A DNA stretch of 64,000 nt from Chromera velia (Eukaryota > Sar > Chromeraceae), in NCBI GenBank assembly GCA_018398765.1, contig JAHBMJ010005208.1:1-64000 (forward strand). Reading direction: 5' to 3'. Below are positions 1 through 13,000 of this stretch, one piece after another. Under the pieces are notes generated by a model. It did not search any database, was not told the origin of the DNA, and saw only the letters and a list, made by a program, of their open reading frames with translations. The first letter of the stretch is position 1; every line of letters begins with the position of its first letter. A program made the position numbers and the translations under genes.

Positions 1-395
1 TCTCCAACGGTGGGCAGTTGGTGCACCTAGGAACAGAAGGGTTGGAGGCAGCAGTGGAGCTTCCTGGCACAGTTTCGCTCGGCCTGGTGGCTGCCTGTCT
101 GGAGAAATACATGCCCGAGAAATTTTCGGGAAGAAACTTCAGTCAGGATCTGCCGAACGCAGACTTCTGGCTCCGCACAAGCGACGCCTTCTTCTCCACC
201 GCCCTCGACCTGAAGACCACAGTGCTCGATCCAAAGCATGTGTACGCAAAGAAATTGATCGCGAAGGGGGAGCTCATCACCGAATTCTTAAACGTCAGTA
301 GCGCTGTTGTTTCATGAGCACAAAGGAATGTGTGTCAAAGCGCAACAAGCACTATGCCTTCTTTCACTATTTACGGCGTTTCTGCAACCCTGTCC

Positions 396-429
<34 letters not shown>

Positions 430-3344
430 TCACTCTCTCTCTTTTCTTTCACTATTTCTTTCTCTCTCTTTCTCTCTCTTGGTCTCTTCCGTGTACGTGG
501 ATGTCAGTGAGAGAGAGACGGGGGGGAGATAGAGAACGTGCCAGTACCTGTTTTGACTTTCATACGCGGCAGCTTTCCGAGCTTGTTTTTGTGACGCTTC
601 TGACAACCGATCTCAGATGTGAGGAAACGGTTGCGCGTTTCGCCCCCCTCCACCGCTACAGATGCACACTACACGCAGGTCTTTCATCTCAGTCTGTTTC
701 TGTCCTCGTATACCTGCAGGAGTTGAGGGAGTCTGCCGTGTTTGTGAAGCTGCTGGAGCATTTCAAAGCCAAGCTTCTCGAGGCAGTCACTGCAGCAAGG
801 AAAGAGTCGCGACGTCTCCAAGAAAAGTGCCTCGACAGGGTCAATCTGCCGCACCTGGTGGATTCCCTCGGGTCCCTCCTGTGTCCAGACTCGGTGGACG
901 ACCTGGCGGGCAGGCTGGAGGCCTCAGAACTGGGAAAGGCAGGAACACCCATCTCTGTCAAAGTCGAGGATACCACCTTTGAGGTCGACATCAAGAAAGG
1001 GGGGAACTCGTTCAAAGAAAACTTCAGAGTGCCGGAACCAGCGCTGAAACACTTCCGAGTCAGTAAGTCGTGCGGTCATCCAGCCAGTCAGCCAGCCAGT
1101 CAGTCAGTCAGTCAGTCAGTCAGTCAGTCAGTCAGTCAATCCGTCAGTCGGTCAGCCAGGCTGCCGGACAAAGAGTCAGATGGTGACGATCTCACATACA
1201 GTCAATCGGAAATCCTCTCTCCCCCTCTATGGATTTTCCAAAGCCACCTGACGAAAGGGTTAAGCAGCAAACAGCATATGCTTGTTGCGTGCAGCCTCCT
1301 CGTTCATTCAACTAATTATCTCTCTTTGATCTAGCCCTACGACTTCATGTGTCTAGCTTGTCCATTGAATTAATTAACTGTTGACGTCCTGCAGGATTCG
1401 CAGAAGCTGTCCGGTGTCCACCGTCTCGCTGCGGTCACTCGCTTCAAGAGTTGCCGTTTTGGTGTGAAAGCAACTGGGAATGACGACCTGGCGCATGTTC
1501 AGCAAATTGTGAGTCAGGGGGGTGAGAATTCTGTAACACTGCGTAGCGCTGCAATTTCAGAGCAGACTGGATCTAGAGTCATCAAATGACCCGAATTTGC
1601 CAGGTTGACTGTGTAACCTTCCTTGTCCGTGTCGCCTTCCCTCTTTGTACTGCAGGGGGACTCCAGCCAGGTGCACCCTCGAAAGGTGAATCTCGAGTTT
1701 TATCTCTACCTGGTGTGGAAAGAGAAGAACGATACGATCTGCATGGGCCCCCTCGACTCTGTCAAGCTGCAGAAGCAAGAAGGGAGCAGTGCACGGTCCC
1801 AGGTTTTCACAGGAATGAAGAATGCAGGGCACCACCACTCAGCGTGGTGTGCACCCCACCATACGAACAACGCAACCTACAACGCCAAATCTTATGACCA
1901 GTTCTTTGCGAATGTTACCACCGTCATCCCCGCAGAACCCAAGCCGACCGAGACCGAAAAAAAGGTCTTTTCCGAGTTTCCAACCGCCCTCGGGACCCAC
2001 ATCAAAGACCTCAGAGCTGCCATCCGGGCAGAGGTCATGACTTCAAAGGAGGTGAAGAACTCCCACACAGAGGCGCTAGACGTCATCCAGTGCCTTCGTC
2101 TCGCCCTCCGTGCCGCAGGACCGCTCGAACTTACGGGGACCCCGAAAGGGTCTGAGACCCTCAAAGGTGCCGCTTTCCTCTTGAAGATTGCTGCACCGAC
2201 TATTCTGGAAGAGCTGTTGGAAATGGACACTGCAGCCGCAGAGTCGCACCTCGCATCCCTCACCGCCGTACACCTTGAAGACCCCCTTCCGCCCTGCCTC
2301 ATCGCCACAGCAGTCGAGATCACCCTGGGGACCCTTGCCCAGCTAGTCCAAGTGCGCATCGATGCAGAGGATCCGGGCATGGACTGGAACGACACAGAAA
2401 CGCTACGCAAACTGGGCGTTGAACCCCAGTATATTATTCCCCGGTTTCGCTGGGTGAGGGGTGGGCTGATCGGGCAGTCGAACTTCAAGGTCTACGCTGG
2501 GAAGCTGAGGCTGACCAGCATCTTGGATGAGACACCCGTTGCCATCAAAGAGTTCCCGTCGGCCGTCATGGGAATGCCGCAAGAGTCCCTCGCAAGCGCG
2601 TGTCGCGAGCTTGTCACCGCCTGTAGCCTCTCTTCTCCGAATGTCGTGAGAATGTTCGGAGCCTGCCGGTTTAGAGAGCCGACGGAGAGTGGGCTCGCGA
2701 TACTGATGGAGCTGTGTGGGGGGGGCAGCCTTGATGGGTTCATACAGAGGTCAAAAAATGCCAGCAAAACTTTCACACGAGCGCAGAAGCTGGGCATGGG
2801 TGTCCAAGTGCTCCGCGGCGTCCGTGCGGTGCACCAGGCCAAACTGGTGCACTGCGACATCAAACCCCACAACTTTCTTCTTCAAGGAGACTCCGAAGAA
2901 GACGACCCCTCTTGCCTGATCATCAAACTGAGCGACTTCGGAGTTACTCGCTACTCCACAACAGCCAGAAGCACCGTGCAGACCGCGAGGGGGGGGGCGC
3001 AGCGCGACGTTGGCACGCTTGTTTGGATGGACCCGGGTGCGGACTGCAACAGCAGAAAAACAGATATGTACTCTGTTGCCCTGGTTCTTCTCTGGTTGTT
3101 TGCCTACCCAGAGTCGATTTTTGTGGACCAATTTACGGACTACAAAGAAGAGGGGAAACTCCCAGAGTCTGATGTCATAGCGAAAAAAATGAGAAGCAAC
3201 TACAGACCCATGAGGTTCCGGCCTGGTCAGGCGGGGGGGGTCGACCAGGATGTTTGGGATCTGATCTGCGGCTGCTGGGACGAGGACACTGACAGGAGAA
3301 TGACGGCTGAGCAGGCATGCGCTGCTCTGGAGCGTCTGCTCTGA
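1..3344 (+). CDS. Protein kinase, non-RD type (5' part lies outside the window)
   Basis: Four exons join in phase 0: <1-293, 720-1058, 1395-1508 and 1656-3344, ending at a TGA. Donors are GTCAGT, GTCAGT and GTGAGT; all acceptors are CAG. The C-terminal half is a eukaryotic protein kinase domain. A glycine-rich loop reading GLIGQSNFKVYAG lies near 2464-2502, VAIK (the ATP-anchoring lysine) near 2537-2548, the catalytic loop HCDIKPHN near 2851-2874 and DFG at 2934-2942. The loop reads HCD where most kinases have HRD, so this is a non-RD kinase. The usual APE motif seems replaced by DPG near 3032. About 450 residues before the kinase domain match nothing I recognise. The TKL-like flavour is inference. 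The true start is upstream of base 1. Confidence 0.85.
398..427. repeat. Poly-C run in kinase intron 1
   Basis: An uninterrupted run of about 30 C is followed by a CT-rich tract to about 485. It lies inside the intron spanning 294-719, so the + strand open frames across it are not coding. Confidence 0.9.
1080..1153. repeat. (CAGT)n microsatellite in kinase intron 2
   Basis: CAGT units, pure from about 1097 to 1137, start about 20 bases after the GTCAGT donor at 1059. Each GTCAGT within the array is itself a copy of the donor hexamer. Confidence 0.9.
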
Positions 3345-3775
3345 GGGCTGTCTGTCCAACAGAAGTCCTCGCGACCGCGAAGGCGTGCAGGATAAGTAAG
3401 TATCTCCGAAGGGGGATGGGAAGGGAAAGGAGGGGAATTGAGAGAAACAGCAGGCGGGTAGACGCAGTCGGGGATGGGAAGGTTTGATCAGGATACAAAA
3501 ACGGATCGACACATCAGATGTGCGCGAGTGCTAAGGGAACGAGAGGTCCACCCTGATTCTTCAATGCATGAGCGACTCAGGGCAGCTGTTCACAATTCTG
3601 TCAACTTGCCTTTGCATTGCTTTCTCTTTTTCATTTTTCATCTTCACCTCTGTGAGTCAATACTTGTTTTGCCGGTGGTGAAAGCCCGTTTCTCTCTTCA
3701 TGAAATTGAACTTGCAGCTCAATGTGCATTGCTGGTATGAGGTAAGGTAGGAGATGGTGGGAGCAACCTTCTTTC

Positions 3776-3808
3776 TGACTGACTGACTGACTGACTGACT
3801 GACTGATT
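3776..3808. repeat. (GACT)n microsatellite
   Basis: About eight tandem GACT units lie downstream of the kinase stop codon. Confidence 0.9.
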
Positions 3809-3914
3809 GACGGTATTTGTGTGGGGGGCCTGTGGTGGCTGCTGCAGTCAGTGACTCAGTCAGTGAATTTGTGTGTATGGGCTGCCAGGGGCTCGGTTCC
3901 AACGGCTCAGTTCG

Positions 3915-4042
3915 AGTCATTTATTTGTTCATTTACTCGTTCACTGACTCATTCACCCACTCATTCATTCATTTATTCACGTATTCACTCATTTCTCCAT
4001 TTATTCATTCATCTAATCATTCATTCATTCATTCATTCGTAT
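3915..4042. repeat. (ATTC)n imperfect array
   Basis: ATTC/ATTT/ACTC units with many substitutions, purest at 4017-4038. Confidence 0.85.
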
Positions 4043-4289
4043 ATGTGAGAGCGCCATCATCTGGCGCTGCGTTTTCTGTCTGTCACTTGACGTCATAGAA
4101 CTGCTGTGGCGGCCCGCGTTTGAGACCTGAGGGAGGCATGCATGAGTCGATCGTGTTGAGTTCCTGCACTGGCAACACTAAGGAGCAGTGCTATGTACGT
4201 ATGGGAGAAGGGATATGTATGTGGGCCGGGTGATGAACTAGGTAATGAAATTACTGTATGAGTTCTCACACTCCTGCGATTGAAGCAGC

Positions 4290-4935
4290 GATTGTCTACT
4301 CCAGAGATAGAACATTTTTGATAAATAGTAGATAGGTAACTTGATTTAGTTATTTGAATAATAGACTAGATCATAGATAGATAAGTATTAGGGTAAATTA
4401 GGGTAAATAGATATGACACTTTATATGTTTGGCTATATCTAAGGCTATATAAGTATATCCTATATGAAAAAATGGTTTATTGAACTTTGTTCAGCTAATT
4501 TTTAATAACAACAATAAATTCTACAATAAATTTAAGCTTTCAATTTTATCTATACATATTTTAGTAGTGACAGTGTCTTAGGACACCAATAAATCACGTA
4601 TGACTTATCACTTAGTTAATTTAGTAGACCCTGCACCGAGACCATCATCCCAGTTAAATCAATATCACTATTACTACTTTTAAAAAAAATATCGGGAAAA
4701 CTATTTCTAAATGATATAATATACAGGATAAAACAATTTTTATTAATTTACATGTTACACTGGCAAAAATGTTGCCGGGGGTATTCTATGAAGAAGATGT
4801 ATTGTTCATTCAATATCGTTCAATTTAAAGAAAAAGGAAACTTTTTTTCCACTATTTATGAAATTGGCTATTTATATATATTTATCTTTGCCTGAAAAAC
4901 TCTAAACTGTCAATAAATAATTTGTTGTTCATTTC
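4290..4935. other. AT-rich island
   Basis: The sequence turns abruptly AT-rich compared with the flanking GC-rich DNA and has no reading frame of note. It resembles the islands near 36.4, 43.0 and 52.7 kb. It could be decayed mobile DNA or an old insertion; I see no terminal repeats. Confidence 0.6.
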
Positions 4936-5936
4936 ATTCTTCAAGCTCACAGGACATGAGAATTACCAATTACGTCAGAGTACACTGCCAGTACACCATG
5001 AATCGCTCCGATCGATCATGGAGACACACAGAACTTATGAGAGAAGACGCACGTCGATCATACAGGGAACCAGCCGACTCCCCCTCCCTACTACCCTGCC
5101 CTGCCCCGGCCGCAACAGTCCAGTGGCACCCGAACGATTCATTTACCTTGTGTTCATTTATTGCCGTCCTCTCTCCCTTCCACCTTTCACATCGACCCAG
5201 CTACTTACTTTACTGATACAGGGTTGAAGGAGGGAGTGAGAGAGATCCTTGCCCTCCATACTCCTCTTCAAGCGAGTCTCGTTTACCGTCTCTACACTGA
5301 AAGTGCTCTCACCTCATTCCCTCTTGCGCCATGGACATCATTCTCTCCTACACCTTACCGATACATTCGAAGGTCCTTCCCCGCTACCCCCACTATGACC
5401 ATGCACGCTGAGTGACTGCGATCAATGGATTCCATCAAATACTTATTTATAGCGTTGAGCCAGCTCCTCCCATCCTCTCGGAGCTAAACGCACAAAAAAA
5501 ATGATAGAGAGCGTGTGGGAGAGAAACGAACATCATGCAGGAGGTATACAGCGCAGCATCACTACTCACAAAGAAAGAAAGAAAGTGCATGCGATCATAC
5601 ACGAACGACTTCAGTCCACGTCCCACCCTCCCACCCACCCGCTCCACCGCAGCACTCACTTCTTACAGAAAACCGACGAGCCCCTTACCCCCCCCCTCTC
5701 TCCAACCTTCCCCTCTTCTCTAAACGCCTGACTCAAAACGCCTTTAGAGAGGCATCCACCATGGGTGCTCCATCAACCCCCCCCCGTTCTCATTCCTTCG
5801 ATCATTTGGAACAGGCAACTGGAACACAGCACACGCATCATGTGGAGGGAGGACGACACTTCTACCTCCTTCTGTCTTCCTTCAGCGAGGGGGCCTGGAA
5901 CCCCTCAAGGGGGGGACCTCTTCTCTCCCTTCAGAT

Positions 5937-6797
5937 TTATTCCCCCCACCATTCGCTTGAGGCTCGTCTGTTGAACTCCCTCCTGATGTTCTCCTCCTGC
6001 TCTGCCTGTTCCCTTCTCTCCCTTGCCCGCGGGCCCTCAGGCACTTCCGCACCGAAACGCTCGACGGACCACTTTCCCCTGCAGTCAGAGAGTGCGTGCG
6101 TGCGTGCAGACCGGGTGTGTCTTTGTGTGTGGATGACCGTCGGTCTGCCGCAAAGGAGATGTGACGATTCAATACAGGCAAAGACGCTCCCCGGACATAC
6201 CTAGCTTCGCCTCAAGACGGTCTTTCTTTCACGAAGGAGACAGAAAGAGGGACACGCCTACATCCAAAAAGTCACAGAGCAAGATAGAGAAAGAAGTAAA
6301 ATAAAAACACCTGTCTCTTTCTCTTTCTCTCTGCCGAAGTAAGTCTACTGACTGAAAATCCATCTCGTCGAAGTACAGGAAGCCCCGAAGCGGCATGTCC
6401 AGCTCCCCCTCGTCCTGTTCCCCAAAAAAGTGGTACGCAGGCTCCCCCTTGCTCCTGAAGCTTCTGTACGATCGCTCGAGAGCTGGCACCAGTTCTTCCG
6501 GAATTTCGAACGTCCCGTTCTGTTCAAAGAACGAGGGGATACCGCTGTCCCCTAGGCTGTACCTTCTTCCTCCCCTCCTGCCACTCTGCGAAGAGAGTCC
6601 GGACGGCTGCTGGCGGAGTCTGGTAAGTAGCCACCGGGGAGGGCCCTGTCTGGGGTCCCACCCTCCCTCCTCGGCCCTCTGAAGCATCTCTCTCTCCCTC
6701 CTTCGTCTGTCCGCCTGCTCCTTCTTCTTGCTGGGGCGGTCGGCACTGCACACATACACACTCACACAGAGAGACAGAGACAGAGACAGAGACAGAC

Positions 6798-6838
<41 letters not shown>

Positions 6839-6844
6839 GAGAGG

Positions 6845-6875
<31 letters not shown>

Positions 6876-6946
6876 ACAAAGAAAGAAAGAAAGAAACGGA
6901 GAGAGAAACAGAAAAACGCACACACGCACGCACGCACGCACACACA

Positions 6947-6978
<32 letters not shown>

Positions 6979-6981
6979 TCG

Positions 6982-7020
<39 letters not shown>

Positions 7021-10000
7021 CAGAGGGAGGGATGGAGAGAGAGAAAGATTCGCACACAGAGAGGGCGGGAGAGAGAGGAGGGGTGAGGGATGCAGACAAG
7101 AGAACTAACGAATGGAACTTGTTTTGGTCTCTCTGGCACACCAGGAGAGACAATGAAACCGGTGATGAACACAGCACAGGGCCGAGAGAGGCTGTCGAAG
7201 GAAAGGACCATCCATTTTGGCTTCCCCCACCGACGGACCCGTAGTAGATCCTCAGCAGAGGGAGGCAGAAGGAGGTGTCGTGGTTCTTTGGATTTCGCAC
7301 GACGATGCCTACAGACTTCTGTTCCTCCAGGTGCGCTCCCTTGAGAACAAATACCATGATCTGCTGTTCCCCGTTCTGCACATACACACATACACACACA
7401 TACATACATGCGTGCAACACCCCCCCCAAGCATCCGAGAAAAGAGAGAAGGGAGGGAGAGCACAGAGGGATCGATGCCCATTCAGCCAACAAGCAAAGAA
7501 AAGGAAGACGGACTGAAGCCATCCCAGCAGGTCTCTGCAGGCGTTGCCCCCGTTTCTCATTACATTAACAGTCAAAGTCTGTTCACCCTTCAGGCAGCGA
7601 ATGAAGCCCGCCCCCGTCCCTTCCTTCCCACTTACCTTAGCGTATTGCACACAGGTCTGCATGGAGGGTGCGAAGTACTCTCCTGCTCCGTAGAGCTGCC
7701 CCGTCTTCTGCCCCCTCCTGGACGTGTCGAAGTTCTGCTGGAAGATCGAGTCGATCCCGTGCACGTCTGTGCCGTGGTAGAGGAACACCCCGAGCTTCAG
7801 AAGCTCCGAGGGAGTCAGCTGAGCGAGGGACAGAGACTCTGCAGGGATCGCCGGAGCGGCAGCACTCGAGGAAGAAGAAGAGGAAGATGTGGGGCGTGAT
7901 GTTGGGCGTGAAGCAGCAAGGGCGGCTTTTTGCTTTTTGTCAACCCAGACCTCCTCGAGACCCCTCCAGAATTTTCGCAAACCCTCATTGTTAGGGTCCT
8001 GGAGATACGGATTCTCCACCAGCGCGTTGTGTTTGAATTGAACCTCCACCTGCGCTTTCGCTGCTGTGACCAGACCCCGCAGGAGATTTTCTCTCACTGC
8101 CTGGATGTCCACAGGGCCGGGTCGGAGCCCGCGTGGAATTCGGGGCGCACGTCTCTGTCGAGGAGACCTCCTCTGGTTGGGCCTCTTCAACAATGCCGCT
8201 TTGGCATCGACTCGGCGTTGCTTGAGAACCTCCCGGTCCTCCCAGTCAGAATCGATGTCGACATCCGAATCATCAGAACCCCCCCCGTAGCCGCTGCTCG
8301 TCGCATCCGATTCCGCCTCCTCGTCCTCTTCCTCGCTCTCCTCCTCATCGCCCGACCAGGTTCCGCAAAGTTGGGCACGGAGCTTCTGGAATTCTTCACA
8401 GCTGCGGCCCCCGTGGAGGGCGTCGGTGGCCATGCACCTGCCGCAAACGAGCTGTCTGCAACAGACGCACTCCTTGAATCCCTCCGACGGAAGAACGACC
8501 GCAAGGCAGTCGGTGTGGGGGCACACGGCAACGTCCAGCTGACCGAGGGAGGGGTCCTCGATCAGGGCACGCCGCACAGCACGCTGCAAGCAGGCAGAAA
8601 GGAGGGAGAGAAAGAGACAGGCAGAGGGAGAGCACAGGGAAGAGAATATCCAAATGAGTTGAAGTAACGCATTCATGGGGACAGCCTTCGTGAAATTGCT
8701 CTTCCTTCATCTCCCCTCCCCCCTCTCTTTTTTCCTCATTTCTTTTTCCCCCTCCCCTCCTCCCCCTTCTTGCATCACCTTCTCTCTATCCAATCAGCGT
8801 CTTTCTTTCTCTTCATTTCCTTCTCCTCATGGCTTCTTCCTGCAGTGATCTCTCTCTCTCTCAGTCTGACCAAGTCAACCGACCGACCATGCAGAGCGTC
8901 TTCATGTCCGAGTTCTCCCCCAAGACCGCGCTCCCAATGGCCTTGTAGATATCAGGAAGGCCAATCGCAGTCCCACACTCGGGACAGGTCATCAGTCGGC
9001 CGTCCATCGAGGAAGAAACCTGGAGGCCAGGCTCGTGCATTCTCCCGTAAGAAGCTCCTACAGGGAGCAAACACGAGACGGGTCGAGAGGCCTCCCTTGC
9101 CTCCTCCATTCCGTTTTTGTCTATCACCCTTCCTGTCCGACTCCAGACCTCCGCTTCTCTCTGGAGCCGTTTGGAAACAGACAGAGAGTGAATGCGAAGG
9201 CACTCAGTACAGTAGGAATGACCGCACAGCCAGAAGAAACTCAGACTAACTGAATGGTCAGCTTTCGGAGAGTTCTCTGCGTCCCGCTCCTCTGATCCAA
9301 TCCGGTGACAGAACACGCACTCCCTCAAAGGAACACTCTCTTCGACCCTCCTCGGATCATCCCCCACACTCAAAGCGTCGAGAATTTTTCTGACACCAGC
9401 GTGAACAGCCAGCTTGTTGCGGTCCGTTTCCTCTTCCCGCATTGCTTGCTGTGTCATCGGGTTGGACGCGTCCAGGGAGGCCCCCACCTCCCACCCCTCC
9501 ACACCCTCAGGCTTCCAGATGAACTCTAGAGTCTGGTGGGAAGGGTTCAGATCAATGTTCCCCATTCCTCGCACCTCTCTCCGAACGTCCTCGAACACCT
9601 TCCGCCCAATCTGTCCCCAGGACAGCCGGCAGAACTCACGCGGAGTAAGACGGCGGAAACCGAAACGACGGAGGAAAAGGAGGTAGGAGGCTTGGAGGGT
9701 CAACAGGAATGCCGACCGATCCGAGGGCCGACCGTAAATCCTCAGCCAACACAATTCCTCCGTCCCTCCAGTTCCCCCACGGCCTCTCGCAGTGCCCCAT
9801 TTGAAATGTGCACCATTTTCTTTCGCTCTGAGAACTTGGGGGTGTTGATTTTCGCTCTCAAACCATGCTTTGACGAGACGCAGCTTTGGGAGGTCTTCAT
9901 CATCATCACTGATGAAGTCCAGTTGGGAGGGGAGGAGAATTTCCCGAGCCCTGGCCATAGCCTCCACCACTGACTGCCCCCGCTTCTCGGAAAGAACGAC

Positions 10001-13000
10001 CTTGCAAACCGCCCCGGTTTCTGGCCTCCAATCTCGAGGCCGTACTTTGGTCGAGATGCGAATAGCAGGCCAGAAGGAGCGGAGCTGCTGCAGGGCAACC
10101 GAGACCCCGTCCTCCACCGCCCCTTCCCAAGCACACCAGTCCGGCTCCTCCGACGCGACTTGGATGCGAGAGTCCTTCGCGAACGATTGGGCAAAGGAAA
10201 TGAAGAGACGGGCGGAAATCTCCGCAGAAGCCTTGTGCCCCCTGCAGAGATACGAACCAACAGAAGGAGAGAGAAAGGAACCCTGATTGATAAAGTGGAC
10301 AGAAGACAAACTGACCGTCACCGAATTCTGCAGGCACTCCGATTTCAATTCACTCAAACCGGAACAAAAGCTCATAGAAAGGACGATCAGCAATCTGAGA
10401 GAAAGACGAGAAAAAGGAAAGAAGGAAAGCAAAAGGAAAGAAAGGAATGCTACATCCGTGTGCAATACAGGTCTCTTGTGTCGCCCCCCTTCCCCTCCTC
10501 AATTCGAGCAGAGAGAGAGCACCAAAGCATGCATCACGCCAAGTCACGATCCAGAAGGAACGACAGACCGGAAAATCATGTGGGGCAGTTTCTGGAGTGT
10601 GATTTTTTCTTCTTCCTTTTTCTTCTTTCGGGCCGGGTTTGCCCTCGTGAAGATCTCATCTTCCAGTCTCTCTACGTTCAGGTAAGGTCGGTGCTCATGG
10701 TCCTCTTCCGGTTCCTGTACAAGCTCAAATTTGACCACGTGCTCAAATTTCTTCGGTACGACGAAGAAGAAACTCTCCTTGTCGAGATCCCTCTCCCAAG
10801 TCGGGAAACTCGCACGAGGCACAACGCCCAAACCAGATATCGCCACTCTTTCTCTTGCGGCACCCTCTCTTTGCGGGATGGCATCACACAATACCTGCGC
10901 ATCCTCACAGGTATGAAATTCAACTGCCCATGCGCACTTTGCTCCCATGGCTCCTCGAGCAGTTGGGAACTCATTCATGTGAGTTGTCTCCGATCCCGTC
11001 CACTCCGTTGCTTGACGGAATCTGCTGCGAAGACGCTTCAGGTGGCGGTGCGCAAGGTACCACCCTGAATTTCCTTCCGCATAGCCGCACCGAGTGTCCA
11101 TGTCCTCGATCTTTACTCTCGAAGCTCTTGGCACTTCTCCTTCTCCCTCTCTCCCCTCATCATTCTCCCAGTCCCCCCCTCCCTCCTCTTTGGCCGGGCC
11201 CACCGGAACCGATTGCGCAACGGCAACCGCTGCCGACCGATTCCTCCTGCCCCCCGACATTTCCGCGGCCTCCTGCCGTGCGTATCGGTCCAGCAGGCCG
11301 ACAACTGAGCGCACGTAGATCGCGCGCGTGACTCGATGGCCTTCGGCCTCGGGACTCTCTCGGGCATGTTCTTCGCTGTAGGGGGCAATGGGCGGGGGGA
11401 GGGCAAGGTTTTGGGGTCTCTCGGAGTAGTCGAGAACCCACCAGAGGGTCCCGTCGAAACTCTGCAGAGTCACCGAGTTAGGCTGCTCGAGCGCAGCGTC
11501 CCACAAGATTCCCCTCACAACGATCTCTCCATCCCTCTCAAGCCTGCGTCTCCACTCGTCGGACTCTCGACCTGATGAGGGGGGACGGGAGGGGGGCGGA
11601 GTGGGACGATGACCGGAGGAAGCAGAAGCAGAAGCAGAACCGCCTCTTTCTCCTTCTTCAATTTTCGATTCTCCTCTTTCTTTTGCCCTCTCATCATCCC
11701 CCGAATACGAATCACTGTCTTTGTCCTTCTCCGAATCCTTCTTGAGATCTGGTTCGCCGGATCCCGCTGTTTCGCCTTCCCCTTGCTCTGGCTGGGTTTC
11801 TGCATCCCTTTGCGGGAAGAGAGGCCTTGTGGACATCTGCATCACCTCCCATGTGATGGCAGGCCCGTGACGGAGATACACTGTCCGGTCTCGGAAGACG
11901 GGTCGGATCTCCCTGAGGATGTCCTTTCTGTCCAACTTCCAATTGGCAAGGATCGCCATCACGTCCTGCTCCTTCGGGACCGCACCGTAGGCGTGCTGCC
12001 ACTTTGGGTCTGCTGTGAATGTGAGAATGACGGTGTTGCCTACCCGTCTCTCCTCGTCCGACTGGGCTTCTATGTGAAGTGCCGGATCGAGCCGGGCTTT
12101 TTGTCCTCCTGCTTTGGGCTGCAACGTGTTCCTGCTGGTCTCCTCGAGACTGCATGACGCACAGGAGGGGGGGAAAGGGGCAGTGGAGAAGAGAATTTCT
12201 TTTTTCAAACATGTTCTTCACATTCCAGACGCGGACAGCAAGAGACAGCACAGTGAAGACCAATCAGAGGGAGAGGTAGAAATCAAGAAAGAAAAAGGCA
12301 CAAGGGATCGAAGAGGGCAGTAGACTCACAAACGGGATTGCAATGAAAGCCAAAGTGTAAGGAAATTGCAGTCACAAGCTCGAACTGTAGGGCATGATCC
12401 AGAGCTTTTTCCGAACGATAACCGCTCTCCCTCCCTGCCCCCCTGGGAGACTGACCGAGCTAGAGACATAAGACTGATTCCATGCCCGACTTTCGCCTGG
12501 ATAGGAACCGCCCCCCAGTCCATCGCAATCTTCATGTGCTTCTCCTCCGTCTCTTCTCGCAAAGCCCCCTCCTCCATCGCAGCCACCCACGCACGTGCTC
12601 CCTCAGCAACACTGTGGGGAGCCCACACACTCCCACGGGAACGCGCGCCGTCCCACACCCTGGTCACCATGTCGGACAGGCCTCTGAGAGAGTCTGGAGG
12701 GGGGATCAAGGGCACTGAGCACATCAAGTGTCGCACAGCTTCCGCTCTCCCCCCCCTACCGCCCTTCGCCCCCCACCTGTATTGTGGATCAAAAATCCCT
12801 CGCAGGTACTGTCCACATCCCTCCCTTCTCATCACTTCCACGCTGTTGAGGAGACTTAGACTCTCCATCTCTGCAGGAGGAAGCTCGTCTCTCATCCAGG
12901 AAACCGCAAGAGGGTGGGAGACCCCCAGAATCCGTCTTCCACCAGGAGTCATGAAACGGTCGAAGGACATGAACACACCTGCCCCACATTCCTCGAAACC

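Larger units (their letters stand above)
3345..5936. other. Convergent intergenic spacer
   Basis: This lies between the kinase stop codon on + and the stop codon of the giant - strand gene. It holds two tetranucleotide arrays and an AT-rich island (listed separately). The part 4960-5936 is pyrimidine-rich on the + strand with frequent stops. Its open frames are low-complexity and I see no supported gene. Confidence 0.7.

Noticed and set aside
5515-6204. Open frame of 229 codons on the + strand
   Set aside because: Low-complexity Pro/Ser/Leu content opposite the last exon and 3' flank of the giant gene; no domain or codon signal.
6524-7522. Open frame of 332 codons on the - strand
   Set aside because: Most of it translates AG, AC and CT microsatellites of an intron. 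Only 7375-7239 is an exon within this frame, and the true exon at 6745-6353 uses another frame.
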